A DNA stretch of 64,000 nucleotides, taken from assembly GCF_003286075.1 (NCBI RefSeq), contig NZ_QLUV01000009.1, positions 1 to 64,000 of the forward strand, given 5' to 3'. Both the position numbers and the translations under genes were made by a program. Below are positions 34,083 through 47,815 of the stretch, one piece after another. How positions within the stretch are numbered: the first letter of the stretch is position 1; each line of letters opens with the position of its first letter. This DNA comes from Paracoccus endophyticus. Its GTDB lineage: Bacteria; Pseudomonadota; Alphaproteobacteria; Rhodobacterales; Rhodobacteraceae. The notes under the pieces were generated by a model. It did not search any database and was not told the DNA's origin. It was given only the letters and a program-made list of their open reading frames with translations.

Positions 34083-35171
34083 TCATTCGTCTGCGCCCGC
34101 AAGCCAGGCTGCAAAGCGTTCGGTCAGCTCGGCGTCGTGGTCCACCCAGAAGCCGGTGTCGATCGCCAGCGCATTCTTCATGTTCTCGGGCGTCGTCGGC
34201 AGATGCGGCGCCATCGGGGTCTTGCCGTCCCGGGCGTAGACCCCGACCAGCGCCTGCGAGGATCGGCGCGGCGGCCCGTAGCTGAGCTGTTCGGCCGCCC
34301 GCGCCAGAGGCTCGGGCGCGGTCGTCCAGGCCACGAAGCGCAGCGCCTCCTCGGGGTTGGGCGCGCCCTTGGGGATCATCCATCCCTCGGTCTCGTAGAC
34401 CTGCCCGTCCCACAGGATGCGGAACGGCCGGTCCTCGTCGATCTGCGCGGCAAAGATGCGCCCGTTATAGGCCATGGTCATCGCCACCTCGCCGTCGGCC
34501 AGCAGCTGCACGGGCTGGGACCCCGCCTCCCACCAAACGGCGTTGCGGCGGATCTGGTCCAGCTTGGCAAAGGCGCGGTCCAGCCCCTGCGGCGTGGACA
34601 GGGTGGCATAGACCTGATCGGCCGGCACCCCGTCGCCCATCAGCGCCATCTCAAGGGTAAAGCGCGGCTCTTTCAGCAGGCCGCGGCGGCCCGGAAACAG
34701 GGTGACGTCGAAGAAATCGGCGATGGTCTGGGGCGCGCCGCCGGGGCGCGAGGCGTCATAGGCGATCACGGTCGCATAGACATCCGTCGGCACAAAGCAC
34801 GGGCCCAGCGTGCCGGGCAGGAAATCCTGTGCGGCCGGGCTGCCATCGGCGCCGGGCGCCAGCGCCCTGTGGTCGATCGGCAGCGCCAGCCCCTCGTCGC
34901 ACAGCCGAACCGCATCGGCCAGGCCGACGCTGGCCAGGTCAAAGGTGACGTTGCCCGCCGTCACCTGCGACTTGATCAGCGCGGTCGGGCTTTCGGCATC
35001 CACGATGTCCACCGCGATGCCGGTCGCCTGCGTGAAGGGACGGGCAAAGGCCGCCTGCTGCGCCGCGCTGAACTCGCCCCCCCAGCTGAGCACCTTCAGC
35101 TCGGCCGCACGACCGGACAGCGGCAGCGCAACCAGCAAGGCGGTCAGGGCAAGGCGACGCGGCAGCGGCAT
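34083..35171 (-). CDS. ABC transporter substrate-binding protein 2 (PotD/PotF-like)
   Basis: A 362-aa periplasmic binding protein with signal peptide MPLPRRLALTALLVALPLSG. LKVLSWGGEFSAAQQAAFA opens the mature fold. Blocks such as WTTAPEPLARAAEQ and YGPPRRSSQALVG are nearly identical to those of copy 3. It is therefore a recent-looking paralog of copy 3 rather than of copy 1. ATG 35171 is preceded by GAAGGGA; the open frame extends further upstream through the hairpin and is less likely. Confidence 0.92.
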   Translation of the reverse strand: MPLPRRLALTALLVALPLSGRAAELKVLSWGGEFSAAQQAAFARPFTQATGIAVDIVDAESPTALIKSQVTAGNVTFDLASVGLADAVRLCDEGLALPIDHRALAPGADGSPAAQDFLPGTLGPCFVPTDVYATVIAYDASRPGGAPQTIADFFDVTLFPGRRGLLKEPRFTLEMALMGDGVPADQVYATLSTPQGLDRAFAKLDQIRRNAVWWEAGSQPVQLLADGEVAMTMAYNGRIFAAQIDEDRPFRILWDGQVYETEGWMIPKGAPNPEEALRFVAWTTAPEPLARAAEQLSYGPPRRSSQALVGVYARDGKTPMAPHLPTTPENMKNALAIDTGFWVDHDAELTERFAAWLAGADE

Positions 35172-35201
35172 TCGGTGCGGTGATCCCTTCGGGGCAAAGA
35201 C

Positions 35202-35235
35202 GGCGGCGCGCAGGGACCCTGTCCTGCGCGCCGCC
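35202..35235 (-). terminator. Hairpin directly after binding protein 3
   Basis: A 13-bp perfect stem (arms 35202-35214 and 35223-35235, 8-nt loop) starts 5 bp past the stop of the third binding-protein gene. It also lies in the leader of binding protein 2. No T-run follows it. Confidence 0.6.
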
Positions 35236-35240
35236 ATTCG

Positions 35241-36320
35241 TCAGTTCGCCAGCCAGGCGTTGAAACGCTCGTTCAGCTCGCCGTCGCGGTCCACCCAGAA
35301 CTCGACGTCGGTGGACAGTGCGTTGGTCAGGTTCGCCTCGGTCGTGGGCAGGTTCGGCGCCATCTCGGTCTTGCCGTCCTTGAACATGCCGACCAGCGGC
35401 TGGCTGGACTTGCGGGGCGGACCATAGCTGATCTGCTCGGCGGCGCGTGCCAGCGGCTCGGGGGCGGTGGTCCAGGCGACGTACTGCTTGGCGTTTTCCA
35501 GGTTGGGCGCGCCCTTCGGGATCACCCAGCCCTCGAATTCATAGACCTGGCCGTCCCACACGATCTTGAACGGCTTGTTCTCCTCGACCGCGGCGTTAAA
35601 GATGCGGCCGTTGTAGGCGATCGTCATCACCACCTCGCCGTCGGCCAGCAGTTGCGGCGGCTGGCTGCCGGCGTCCCACCAGACGATCTGGTCCTTGATC
35701 GTGTCCAGCTTGGCAAAGGCACGGTCCACACCCTCGGGCGTGCCCAGCGTCGCATAGACATCCGCAGGCGCCACGCCGTCGGCCAGCAGCGCCATCTCGA
35801 GGTTGACCTTGGCCCCCTTGCGCATGCCGCGCTTGCCCGGGAACGTCGCCAGGTCGAAGAAATCGCTCAGCTTGTCGGGCTTGGCGTCGGGATACCGGCT
35901 TTCGTCATAGGCCAGCACGGTGGCGAAGACGTCGGTCGCGACAAAGCATTCGCCGATGGTGCCCTCGATGAAATCGTCCATCGCGTCCTCGCCCCCGGCC
36001 CCCTTGGCCAGCATCGCGGGATCGATCCTCTCCAGCAGCCCCTCGTCGCACATGCGGATCGCGTCGGCGTGTTCGACGCTGGCCACGTCGGCGGTGACGT
36101 TGCCGGCCTCGACCATGGCCTTGATCGGGGTCGCGGGGTTGTCGGCATCCGCCACGATCACCTTGATGCCGGTCTGCTCCTCGAAGGGCTTGTTGAAGGC
36201 GACCGCGTGCGACGCCCCATAGGCCCCGCCCCAGTCCAGCACGTTCAAGACCTTGTCCTGGGCCGAGGCCGTTCCGGCCAGCCCGATCAGGGCGGTGGTC
36301 GTGATCAGAATGCGTTTCAT
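35241..36320 (-). CDS. ABC transporter substrate-binding protein 3 (PotD/PotF-like)
   Basis: A 359-aa periplasmic binding protein. The signal peptide is MKRILITTTALIGLAGTASA, and VLNVLDWGGAYGASHAVAF starts the mature chain. It shares AGNVTADVASVEHADAIR, AKLDTIKDQIVWWDAGSQP and NGRIF with its two neighbours. AAGGAG precedes the ATG. It follows the ATPase gene after 19 bp and is thus the first binding protein of the operon. The ligand is unknown; polyamines or related cations are inferred from the family. Confidence 0.94.
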   Translation of the reverse strand: MKRILITTTALIGLAGTASAQDKVLNVLDWGGAYGASHAVAFNKPFEEQTGIKVIVADADNPATPIKAMVEAGNVTADVASVEHADAIRMCDEGLLERIDPAMLAKGAGGEDAMDDFIEGTIGECFVATDVFATVLAYDESRYPDAKPDKLSDFFDLATFPGKRGMRKGAKVNLEMALLADGVAPADVYATLGTPEGVDRAFAKLDTIKDQIVWWDAGSQPPQLLADGEVVMTIAYNGRIFNAAVEENKPFKIVWDGQVYEFEGWVIPKGAPNLENAKQYVAWTTAPEPLARAAEQISYGPPRKSSQPLVGMFKDGKTEMAPNLPTTEANLTNALSTDVEFWVDRDGELNERFNAWLAN

Positions 36321-36339
36321 GGACTTCTCCTTGGGAAGG

Positions 36340-37443
36340 TCAGACAAGATCCAGCGCGCGCGCATCCTGGGGATTCCAGCCGATGCGGATGTGCTGACCG
36401 GGGTCCAGCCGTGTCTGGCCCAGGGTGTTGCGGAATTTCATCACGAAGTCGTCGCTGCCGGCGACCTTCATCCGGGCGCGCAGGATGTCGCCCATGTAGA
36501 TGACGTCACGAACCTCGGCGTCGATGGTGTGGGCGCCCGCGGGCATCATCTCGGGCTTGAACTCGACCCGTTCGGGGCGGATCGAGACCAGCGTCTGCTG
36601 CCCCACCTCGCGCACGTTGACGGGGGTCGCGTCGATCAGCTCGCCCGTGGCCAGCCGGACCAGCGCCTTGCCGCCTTCAAGCTGCTCGATGACGCCCGGC
36701 AGAGCGTTGTTTTCCCCGATGAACCCCGCAACGAAGCTGTTGTCGGGCTGTTCGTACAGCTGCGCCGGGGGGGCGAGCTGCTGGATGCGCCCGTCGTTGA
36801 ACACGGCGATGCGGTCCGACATGGTCAGCGCCTCGCCCTGGTCATGGGTCACATAGACGACGGTGATTCCCAGATTGTTGTGCAGAGCCTTGATTTCATA
36901 CTGCATATGCTCGCGCAGCTGCTTGTCCAGGGCGCCCAGGGGTTCGTCCATCAGGATCAGCTTGGGGTCGAAGACAAGGGCGCGCGCCAGCGCGATTCGC
37001 TGCTGCTGCCCGCCTGAAAGCTGCGCCGGACGGCGGGACTTGAAGCGGCCCATCTGCACCATGTCGAGCGCCCGCACCACGCGGCTTTCGCGCTCGGCCT
37101 TGCCGACGCCGCGCACCTCGAGCGGGAAGGCAAGGTTTTCGCCCACGGTCATGTGCGGAAACAGCGCATAGTTCTGAAAGACCATGCCGATGCCGCGCTT
37201 GTGCGGGGGCACGTCGTTGATGTTGCGCCCGTCCAGCCGGATCTCGCCGTGGGTCGCGGTCTCGAACCCGGCCAGCATCATCAGGCAGGTGGTCTTGCCC
37301 GATCCCGACGGGCCCAGCATCGTCAGGAACTCGCCCTTTGCGATGGAAAGGTTCAGGTCTTTGACGACAAGCGTCTGCCCGTCATAGCTTTTCTGCACGT
37401 GATCAAAGACGACGAACCCGTCGTTGCCCGATGGCAGTGTCAA
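36340..37443 (-). CDS. potA: ABC transporter ATP-binding protein, PotA type
   Basis: A 367-aa ATPase that powers the importer. Walker A is GPSGSGKTT, the Q-loop lies in MVFQNYALFPHM, the signature is LSGGQQQR, Walker B is LILMDEP and the H-loop is VTHD. A C-terminal TOBE domain follows (about residues 280-367), as in PotA/FbpC. The start is a TTG at 37443 with GGGAG eight bases upstream; no in-frame ATG fits. It is the first gene of the six-gene operon. Confidence 0.93.
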   Translation of the reverse strand: MTLPSGNDGFVVFDHVQKSYDGQTLVVKDLNLSIAKGEFLTMLGPSGSGKTTCLMMLAGFETATHGEIRLDGRNINDVPPHKRGIGMVFQNYALFPHMTVGENLAFPLEVRGVGKAERESRVVRALDMVQMGRFKSRRPAQLSGGQQQRIALARALVFDPKLILMDEPLGALDKQLREHMQYEIKALHNNLGITVVYVTHDQGEALTMSDRIAVFNDGRIQQLAPPAQLYEQPDNSFVAGFIGENNALPGVIEQLEGGKALVRLATGELIDATPVNVREVGQQTLVSIRPERVEFKPEMMPAGAHTIDAEVRDVIYMGDILRARMKVAGSDDFVMKFRNTLGQTRLDPGQHIRIGWNPQDARALDLV

Positions 37444-37455
37444 TGCGCGGCTCCC

Positions 37456-37476
37456 TGTCGTTTGTCATTTGTCGTT
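37456..37476. repeat. Three tandem 7-bp repeats upstream of potA
   Basis: TGTCGTT, TGTCATT and TGTCGTT lie head to tail, ending 13 bp upstream of the TTG start of potA. An ACGACGAT direct repeat (37512-37519 and 37523-37530) lies further upstream. These may be regulator contacts or chance. Confidence 0.35.
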
Positions 37477-37495
37477 GGTTCTTGCGCGATGCCAG

Positions 37496-37523
37496 ACTAT
37501 GCGGCGGCAGCACGACGATGCAA
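37496..37523 (-). promoter_or_regulatory. Possible promoter of the potA operon
   Basis: On the minus strand TTGCAT (37523-37518) and CATAGT (37501-37496) are 16 bp apart, each matching four of six sigma-70 consensus bases. The rest of the 37444-37763 gap holds no gene. Confidence 0.35.
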
Positions 37524-37732
37524 CGACGATCTGCGACAGTTTGACCGCGCGATTGCGACGACCTTACGGGAAACCCTGCGGCGTCAGCGGCGGGTCCGTG
37601 ACGCGATGTCCAGGGACATGAGTTGAAACGATTGTATTTGCGCACAATCTCGGCGCGGATCAGCGGTTTCGGCCGCGACACCGGGGGGCTGCACGCTGGC
37701 AGGCCTTTTGCCCAGGGATGGGGCAAACGGAA

Positions 37733-37758
37733 ACGGGCGCCCGGCGAGGGGCGCCCGT
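37733..37758 (-). terminator. Terminator of tRNA-Leu
   Basis: ACGGGCGCCC (37733-37742) and GGGCGCCCGT (37749-37758) form a 10-bp perfect stem with a 6-nt loop. On the minus strand GTTTCCGTTT follows. It starts 5 bp past the tRNA-Leu 3' end. Confidence 0.75.
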
Positions 37759-37763
37759 GTTCA

Positions 37764-37850
37764 TGGTGCGGTCGAAAAGACTCGAACTTTCACTCCGGTT
37801 AAGGAACAGCGACCTCAACGCTGCGCGTCTACCAATTCCGCCACGACCGC
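37764..37850 (-). tRNA. tRNA-Leu (anticodon GAG)
   Basis: An 87-nt class II tRNA with encoded CCA. The acceptor stem GCGGTCG pairs with CGACCGC, the anticodon arm CAGCG/CGCTG encloses TTGAGGT (GAG), and a long variable arm follows. The T arm contains GTTCGAGTC. It lies just downstream of metH on the same strand. Confidence 0.96.
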
Positions 37851-37884
37851 GATCCGTGACGGGCGTGACATAGCCACGGATCGC
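37849..37884. terminator. Inverted repeat between metH and tRNA-Leu
   Basis: GCGATCCGTG (37849-37858) and CACGGATCGC (37875-37884) are perfectly complementary with a 16-nt loop. The arm overlaps the first two bases of tRNA-Leu. It may end metH transcription or mark a processing site. Confidence 0.4.
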
Positions 37885-37898
37885 GCGCTTGAAAAGGG

Positions 37899-41648
<3,750 letters not shown>

Positions 41649-41712
41649 GGCGGGACCTTTGGAAAAGCGCAGCATCCTGCTCTCTAGCTCGGAACGGCAG
41701 GAAAAGTGAAAC

Positions 41713-41736
41713 GCATGATTCTCAGTCGCATCATGC
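41713..41736. promoter_or_regulatory. Inverted repeat between metH and lipB
   Basis: GCATGAT (41713-41719) and ATCATGC (41730-41736) form a 7-bp perfect inverted repeat with a 10-bp spacer in the divergent metH/lipB intergenic region. It could be an operator for either gene; no regulator can be named. Confidence 0.35.
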
Positions 41737-41794
41737 ACGCGGCTCATGTTGCGCCCTCTTGCATCCTGTCCGCGCCGGGGGCACGCATGGCCCC

Positions 41795-42526
41795 ATGCTT
41801 GCCGAACCGCTTGTCCTGACTGCCAGCCCCGCCGTTGCCGGTGCAGGAGCGGTCGATCCAGAATGGCTGATCTCGCCCGGCCTGACCGCCCACCCCGACG
41901 CCGTGGCGTGGATGGAGGCGCGGGTCGCGGCGATCCACGACGGCCGCGCGCCCGAGGCGATCTGGCTGGTCGAGCACCCGCCGCTGTACACCGCCGGCAC
42001 TTCGGCGCGGGTCGCCGACCTGACCGACCCGGACCGATTCCCGGTGTTCGCGACCGGACGCGGGGGGCAATACACCTATCACGGGCCGGGCCAGCGGGTC
42101 GTCTATGTCATGCTGGACCTGAACCGGCGCGGCCGCGACGTGCGGCGCTTTGTCGCGGCGCTGGAGGGCTGGGTCATCGCGGCGCTGGCCGAATTCGGCC
42201 TGAAGGGCGAGATCCGCAATGGCCGCGTGGGGGTCTGGATTGCCCGCCCCGACAAGCCCCCCCTGCCCGACGGCACGACGCGCGAGGACAAGATCGCAGC
42301 CCTGGGCATCAAGCTGCGCCGCTGGGTCAGCTTTCACGGCATTTCGATCAACGTCGAGCCTGACCTGAGCCATTATGCCGGAATCGTGCCCTGCGGCATC
42401 CAGGGCCACGGCGTCACCAGCCTTGTGGACCTGGGCCTGCCGGTCACGATGGCCGACCTGGACCTGGCGCTGCGCGAGACCTTTCCTGTTGTTGCGGCCC
42501 GCATGACCCTGCAGGCCCGCGGCTGA
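41795..42526 (+). CDS. lipB: Lipoyl(octanoyl) transferase LipB
   Basis: A 243-aa enzyme that moves octanoate from acyl carrier protein to the lipoyl domains of 2-oxoacid dehydrogenases. Motifs are [24 protein letters not shown], the lysine segment [17 protein letters not shown] and the active-site cysteine in [16 protein letters not shown] 41795 matches the usual N-terminus; a TTG 36 bp earlier is less likely. It is divergent from metH and has no operon partner. Confidence 0.94.
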   Translation: MLAEPLVLTASPAVAGAGAVDPEWLISPGLTAHPDAVAWMEARVAAIHDGRAPEAIWLVEHPPLYTAGTSARVADLTDPDRFPVFATGRGGQYTYHGPGQRVVYVMLDLNRRGRDVRRFVAALEGWVIAALAEFGLKGEIRNGRVGVWIARPDKPPLPDGTTREDKIAALGIKLRRWVSFHGISINVEPDLSHYAGIVPCGIQGHGVTSLVDLGLPVTMADLDLALRETFPVVAARMTLQARG

Positions 42527-42685
42527 GCGGAAACGGGTCCCATCGTCACAATCCCGAAAGCGTGTGATGAAAACCGGGCACTTTTTGACTTTTGCAGTGT
42601 TGAGGTGCCAGAGCCCCGTGCTAGCGATGGTGCGCAGGGGGCCGCGAACCCCGACGATCATCCCTTCGCTGCAAAGGACAACGCG

Positions 42686-43228
42686 ATGAAGATCAGCCTT
42701 TATGCCACGCTTGCCGTGCTTGCTCTGGCCGTCCCGGCCGTGGCCCAGGATGCCGCCGGCGATCCCGCCAAGGGCGAGAGCGAATTCAAGAAATGCAAGG
42801 CCTGCCATATGGTTCAGGCCCCCGATGGCACCGACATCGTCAAGGGCGGCAAGACCGGGCCGAACCTGTATGGCGTCGTCGGCCGCAAGGCCGGCAGCGA
42901 GGAAGGCTTCAAGTACTCCGAAGCCCTGATCAAACTGGGCGAGGCCGGCGAGGTCTGGACCCCCGCGGATCTGGAGCACTACATCACCGATCCGAACGCT
43001 TACACGCAGGAAAAGACCGGCGATCCCAAGCTGAAGACCAAGATGACCTTCAAGCTGAACAAGAACCAGGCCGACGTGATCGCCTTCCTGGCCCAGCACT
43101 CGCCTGACGCGGGCGGCGCTGCCGCGGCTGGCGCCGCCCCTGCGGCCGCTGCCCCGGCGGCGGGCGCTGCCCCGGCTGCCGCGGCTCCGGCTGCGGGCGC
43201 CGCTCCGGCCGCGCCTGCGACCAACTGA
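42686..43228 (+). CDS. cycA: Cytochrome c550 (c2 type) with Ala/Pro-rich tail
   Basis: A 180-aa periplasmic cytochrome that carries electrons from the bc1 complex to the aa3 oxidase. The signal peptide ends near AVA-Q21. Heme binds at C37-K-A-C40-H41, the axial Met is M120 in KTKMTFK, and KGGKTGPNLYGVVGRKAGS matches Paracoccus c550. The last 40 residues are Ala/Pro/Gly repeats (APAAAAPAAG units), longer than the short tail I recall for P. denitrificans. AAAGGA precedes the ATG. ctaD lies directly downstream beyond a terminator. Confidence 0.95.
   Translation: MKISLYATLAVLALAVPAVAQDAAGDPAKGESEFKKCKACHMVQAPDGTDIVKGGKTGPNLYGVVGRKAGSEEGFKYSEALIKLGEAGEVWTPADLEHYITDPNAYTQEKTGDPKLKTKMTFKLNKNQADVIAFLAQHSPDAGGAAAAGAAPAAAAPAAGAAPAAAAPAAGAAPAAPATN
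43123..43222 (+). repeat. Degenerate repeats encoding the c550 tail
   Basis: GCTGCCCCGGC- and GGCGC-type blocks recur about every 30 bp and encode near-identical AAPAAxAPAAG units. Such runs are prone to length change, so the tail may vary between strains. Confidence 0.6.
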
Positions 43229-43257
43229 TCGGAACAGGGCCTTTCGGCGCCTGTTAG

Positions 43258-45087
<1,830 letters not shown>

Positions 45088-45110
45088 GCCCCGGCCCAGC
45101 ACAGCCACCC

Positions 45111-45132
45111 GGCCCCGGAGCGATCCGGGGCC
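45111..45132 (+). terminator. Terminator of ctaD
   Basis: GGCCCCGGA (45111-45119) and TCCGGGGCC (45124-45132) pair perfectly over a GCGA tetraloop, followed by GTCCTT. Confidence 0.75.
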
Positions 45133-45156
45133 GTCCTTCGTTCAGGGACGCGTCCC

Positions 45157-45666
45157 ATGCCCTATGAATGGCACGATCAGATCGACAGCGACGGCTTGCC
45201 CGTGCGCCGCCTGATCCTGTGGCGCTATCGTTCCCTGACCCCCGCGGGATTCGCCTGGGCGATCGGGGGGGCGGCGACCGCGCTGGTGCTGCCGCTGCTG
45301 GCGGTCGTGGGCTCTGCGGTCCTGTGGGGCCTGCTGCCGTTTGCCGCCGGGGCGGTCTGGGCGCTGTGGTACGCGATGCAATATGCGTGGCGGCGTGGCG
45401 GCACGGTGGAACAGCTGACGCTGCGGCCCGACCTGCTGCACGTCACGCGGCGCGATCCGGGTCGCGCGCCGCGCGACTGGCAGGGCAATCCCTATTGGGT
45501 GCGGCTGGCCCTGCGCGACCAGCCCGTCGAGGCCTATCTGACCCTGACCGACGGCGGCGGCCGCGAGATCGAACTGGGGGCCTTTCTGACCCCCGACGAA
45601 CGCCGGCAGCTGCGCGCCGACCTGCAGGACGCGCTGGCCGCGGTGCGCGACCCCCGGGCTGGCTGA
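45157..45666 (+). CDS. DUF2244 family membrane protein
   Basis: A 169-aa protein with two close membrane helices (about residues 29-52 and 57-80) and a soluble C-terminal domain. YRSLTPAGFAWAIG, TLRPDLLHVTRRDP and the closing FLTPDERRQLRADL are family hallmarks. It is commonly found near cytochrome oxidase genes in alphaproteobacteria, but its function is not known. Here it follows the ctaD terminator by 24 bp. Confidence 0.88.
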   Translation: MPYEWHDQIDSDGLPVRRLILWRYRSLTPAGFAWAIGGAATALVLPLLAVVGSAVLWGLLPFAAGAVWALWYAMQYAWRRGGTVEQLTLRPDLLHVTRRDPGRAPRDWQGNPYWVRLALRDQPVEAYLTLTDGGGREIELGAFLTPDERRQLRADLQDALAAVRDPRAG

Positions 45667-45770
45667 ACCCTGCCGGCGCCCGGCCCGTCCGCATGGCGAA
45701 AGGTCAGTGCTTTCGCCCGCCGCGCGCCCGTGGCAATGAGGCGCTGCCGCCCTTCGCCGGAACGACCGTG

Positions 45771-47111
45771 ATGCCCCGCAAGCCGCCCCGTTCCCAGCCT
45801 GCGATCCTGCCGCGCGACGCGTCCGGCCGCAGCGCGGGCAAGGCTGCGCGGCTGTTCGTCCTGCTGACGGTGCTGATCGACGCGACCGGCATGGGGCTGA
45901 TCTTTCCCGTCATGCCCGACCTGCTGGAGGAGCTGACCGGGCAGGGCCTGGCCGGCGCGGCGGTCTGGGGCGGCGTGCTGGGCACATCCTACGCCGCCAT
46001 GCAGTTCCTGTTCGGCCCGGTGATCGGCAACCTGTCGGACGCCATCGGCCGCCGGCCGGTGATGCTGACGGCGCTGCTGGTGATGACGCTGGATTACGTC
46101 CTGCTGGCGCTGGCGCCGACGATCACGCTGATCCTGGTCGGCCGCCTGATCGGCGGCATCATGGCCGCCACCCACGCCACCGCGGCGGCCTATATGGCCG
46201 ACATTTCGCGCCCCGAGGAAAAGGGCCGCAACTTCGGCCTGATCGGGGCGGCGTTCGCGGTCGGGTTCGTGCTGGGGCCCGTGCTGGGCAGCATCATGTC
46301 TACGGTGGATCTGCGCGCGCCGTTCTGGACGGCGGCGGTGCTGGCGGGGGCGAACATGGTCTTTGGCTGGTTCGTCCTGCCCGAGACGGTGACGGACGCC
46401 ATCCGCCGCCCCTTCAGCTGGCGGCGCGCCAATCCGCTGTCGGCCTTTGCCGCGATCGGGCGCCTGCCCCGCATCGGGCCGCTGCTGCTGACCTTCGGGC
46501 TGTTTCACCTGGCGGCCTATGTCTATCCCGCGGTGTGGAGCTTTTACGGCAAGGCCCGCTTCGGCTGGGACCCGCTGCACATCGGCCTGTCGCTGGCCGC
46601 CTTTGCGGTGGCGATGGCGCTGGTGCAGGGGGTTCTGGTCGGCCCCGCGATCCGTCGCTTTGGCGTGTGGCGCACAGCGACCACGGGATTCCTGCTCGAG
46701 GTGGTGGCGCTGTGCTTCTACGGCTTTGTGACCGATCCCGTTCTGGCGCTGGCGTTCACGCCGCTGGCCGCCATGGCCGGTCTGGGCGGGCCGGCCCTGC
46801 AACAGATCATGTCGAACCGCGCGCCCCCCGGCCAGCAGGGAGAGTTGCAGGGCGTGCTTGCCTCGATCGCGGCCATCGCGATGGGTCTGTCGCCGCTGCT
46901 GATGACGTCGATCTTTGCGTTCTTCACGCGCGAGGGCGCGCCGATCTACGCCCCGGGAATGCCGTTCGTCGCCGCGGCGGTGATGATGGTGGTCGCCGTC
47001 GCGATCCTGCTTGCGGCCCGCCCCCGCCGGCGGGGCTTGGGGTTGGGTCGGGACCTGCGCGACGCCCGCCGCGCGGCCCGCCAGGCCGCCCGCTCCGGCG
47101 AACGGCTTTAG
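45771..47111 (+). CDS. MFS transporter, TetA-like drug/proton antiporter
   Basis: A 446-aa inner-membrane protein with 12 helices. Motif A is GNLSDAIGRRPVM, and IDATGMGLIFPVMPDLLEEL in helix 1 and LVGRLIGGIMAATHATAAAY in helix 4 match the TetA/class-A tetracycline group. Substrate cannot be read from sequence, and most chromosomal relatives are generic efflux pumps. ATG 45771 has only a weak ribosome site. The C-terminus ends in a basic RDARRAARQAARSGER tail. Confidence 0.9.
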   Translation: MPRKPPRSQPAILPRDASGRSAGKAARLFVLLTVLIDATGMGLIFPVMPDLLEELTGQGLAGAAVWGGVLGTSYAAMQFLFGPVIGNLSDAIGRRPVMLTALLVMTLDYVLLALAPTITLILVGRLIGGIMAATHATAAAYMADISRPEEKGRNFGLIGAAFAVGFVLGPVLGSIMSTVDLRAPFWTAAVLAGANMVFGWFVLPETVTDAIRRPFSWRRANPLSAFAAIGRLPRIGPLLLTFGLFHLAAYVYPAVWSFYGKARFGWDPLHIGLSLAAFAVAMALVQGVLVGPAIRRFGVWRTATTGFLLEVVALCFYGFVTDPVLALAFTPLAAMAGLGGPALQQIMSNRAPPGQQGELQGVLASIAAIAMGLSPLLMTSIFAFFTREGAPIYAPGMPFVAAAVMMVVAVAILLAARPRRRGLGLGRDLRDARRAARQAARSGERL

Positions 47112-47153
47112 CCGCCCGGGCCCTCGCCCCCTTGATGCGGTGGCTGGCACCCT

Positions 47154-47175
47154 CAGGCCCGGCCGCCCGGGCCTG
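47154..47175. terminator. Bidirectional terminator between MFS and YqeY genes
   Basis: CAGGCCCGG (47154-47162) and CCGGGCCTG (47167-47175) pair perfectly over a CCGC loop between convergent gene ends. Confidence 0.6.
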
Positions 47176-47217
47176 CGCGCCCTGCGCCGCCCCGGATCTG
47201 ACGGGGGGCAGTGCCGT

Positions 47218-47682
47218 TCAGCCCATCAGGCGCGACTTGACCACCGCGCCGACGGCGCCGAAATCCATCTGGCCGGCGTGGCGTTCGCGCAGCGCCGCCA
47301 TGACGCGGCCCATGTCGCGCACCCCGGTCGCCCCCAGATCCGCGATCACGCGATCCACCGCGGCGGCGACCTCGGCGCTGTCGAGCTGGCGCGGCAGGAA
47401 TTCGCGGATCAGCGCGATCTCGGCCTGTTCCTTCTCGGCAAGCTCAAGCCGGCCGCCCTCCTCATAGGCGCGCGCCGATTCCTGGCGCTGCTTGACCATG
47501 CGCGCCAGCAGGGCCATCAGGTCGTCCTCGCTCAGCGCGGCGTTCTCGTGTCCGTCGCCCCGGCGCGCGATCTCGCGGTCCTTGATGGCGGCGCCGATCA
47601 GGCGCAGCGTGGACAGCCGGTCGGCGTTCCTGGCCTTCATCGCATCCTTGGTGGCGGCGGAAATCCGGTCGCGCAGGTCCAT
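47218..47682 (-). CDS. GatB/YqeY domain protein
   Basis: A 154-aa helical protein. MDLRDRISAATKDAMKARN, STLRLIGAAIKDREIARR and the C-terminal MGRVMAALRERHAGQMDFG match the YqeY family, which shares the tail domain of amidotransferase subunit GatB. It may bind tRNA, but its role is not established. The gene is divergent from carA (133 bp apart), a neighbourhood seen in many alphaproteobacteria. Confidence 0.92.
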   Translation of the reverse strand: MDLRDRISAATKDAMKARNADRLSTLRLIGAAIKDREIARRGDGHENAALSEDDLMALLARMVKQRQESARAYEEGGRLELAEKEQAEIALIREFLPRQLDSAEVAAAVDRVIADLGATGVRDMGRVMAALRERHAGQMDFGAVGAVVKSRLMG

Positions 47683-47815
47683 GTCATCCCCCCTCTGGTG
47701 GTGCCACGGTTGGCAAAGCCCCGCCGCAAGGTCAAGCCGAGGACCGGGCGGCCCTGCCCTTGACCCCCCGCGTCCCCTGCCTTAGCAGTCAGCCGATTTT
47801 CCCGGGGGTGCTGCC

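Noticed and set aside
41649-41794. Cobalamin or SAM riboswitch in the metH leader
   Set aside because: No B12-box and no conserved SAM-I/II core could be found; only a 7-bp inverted repeat is present.
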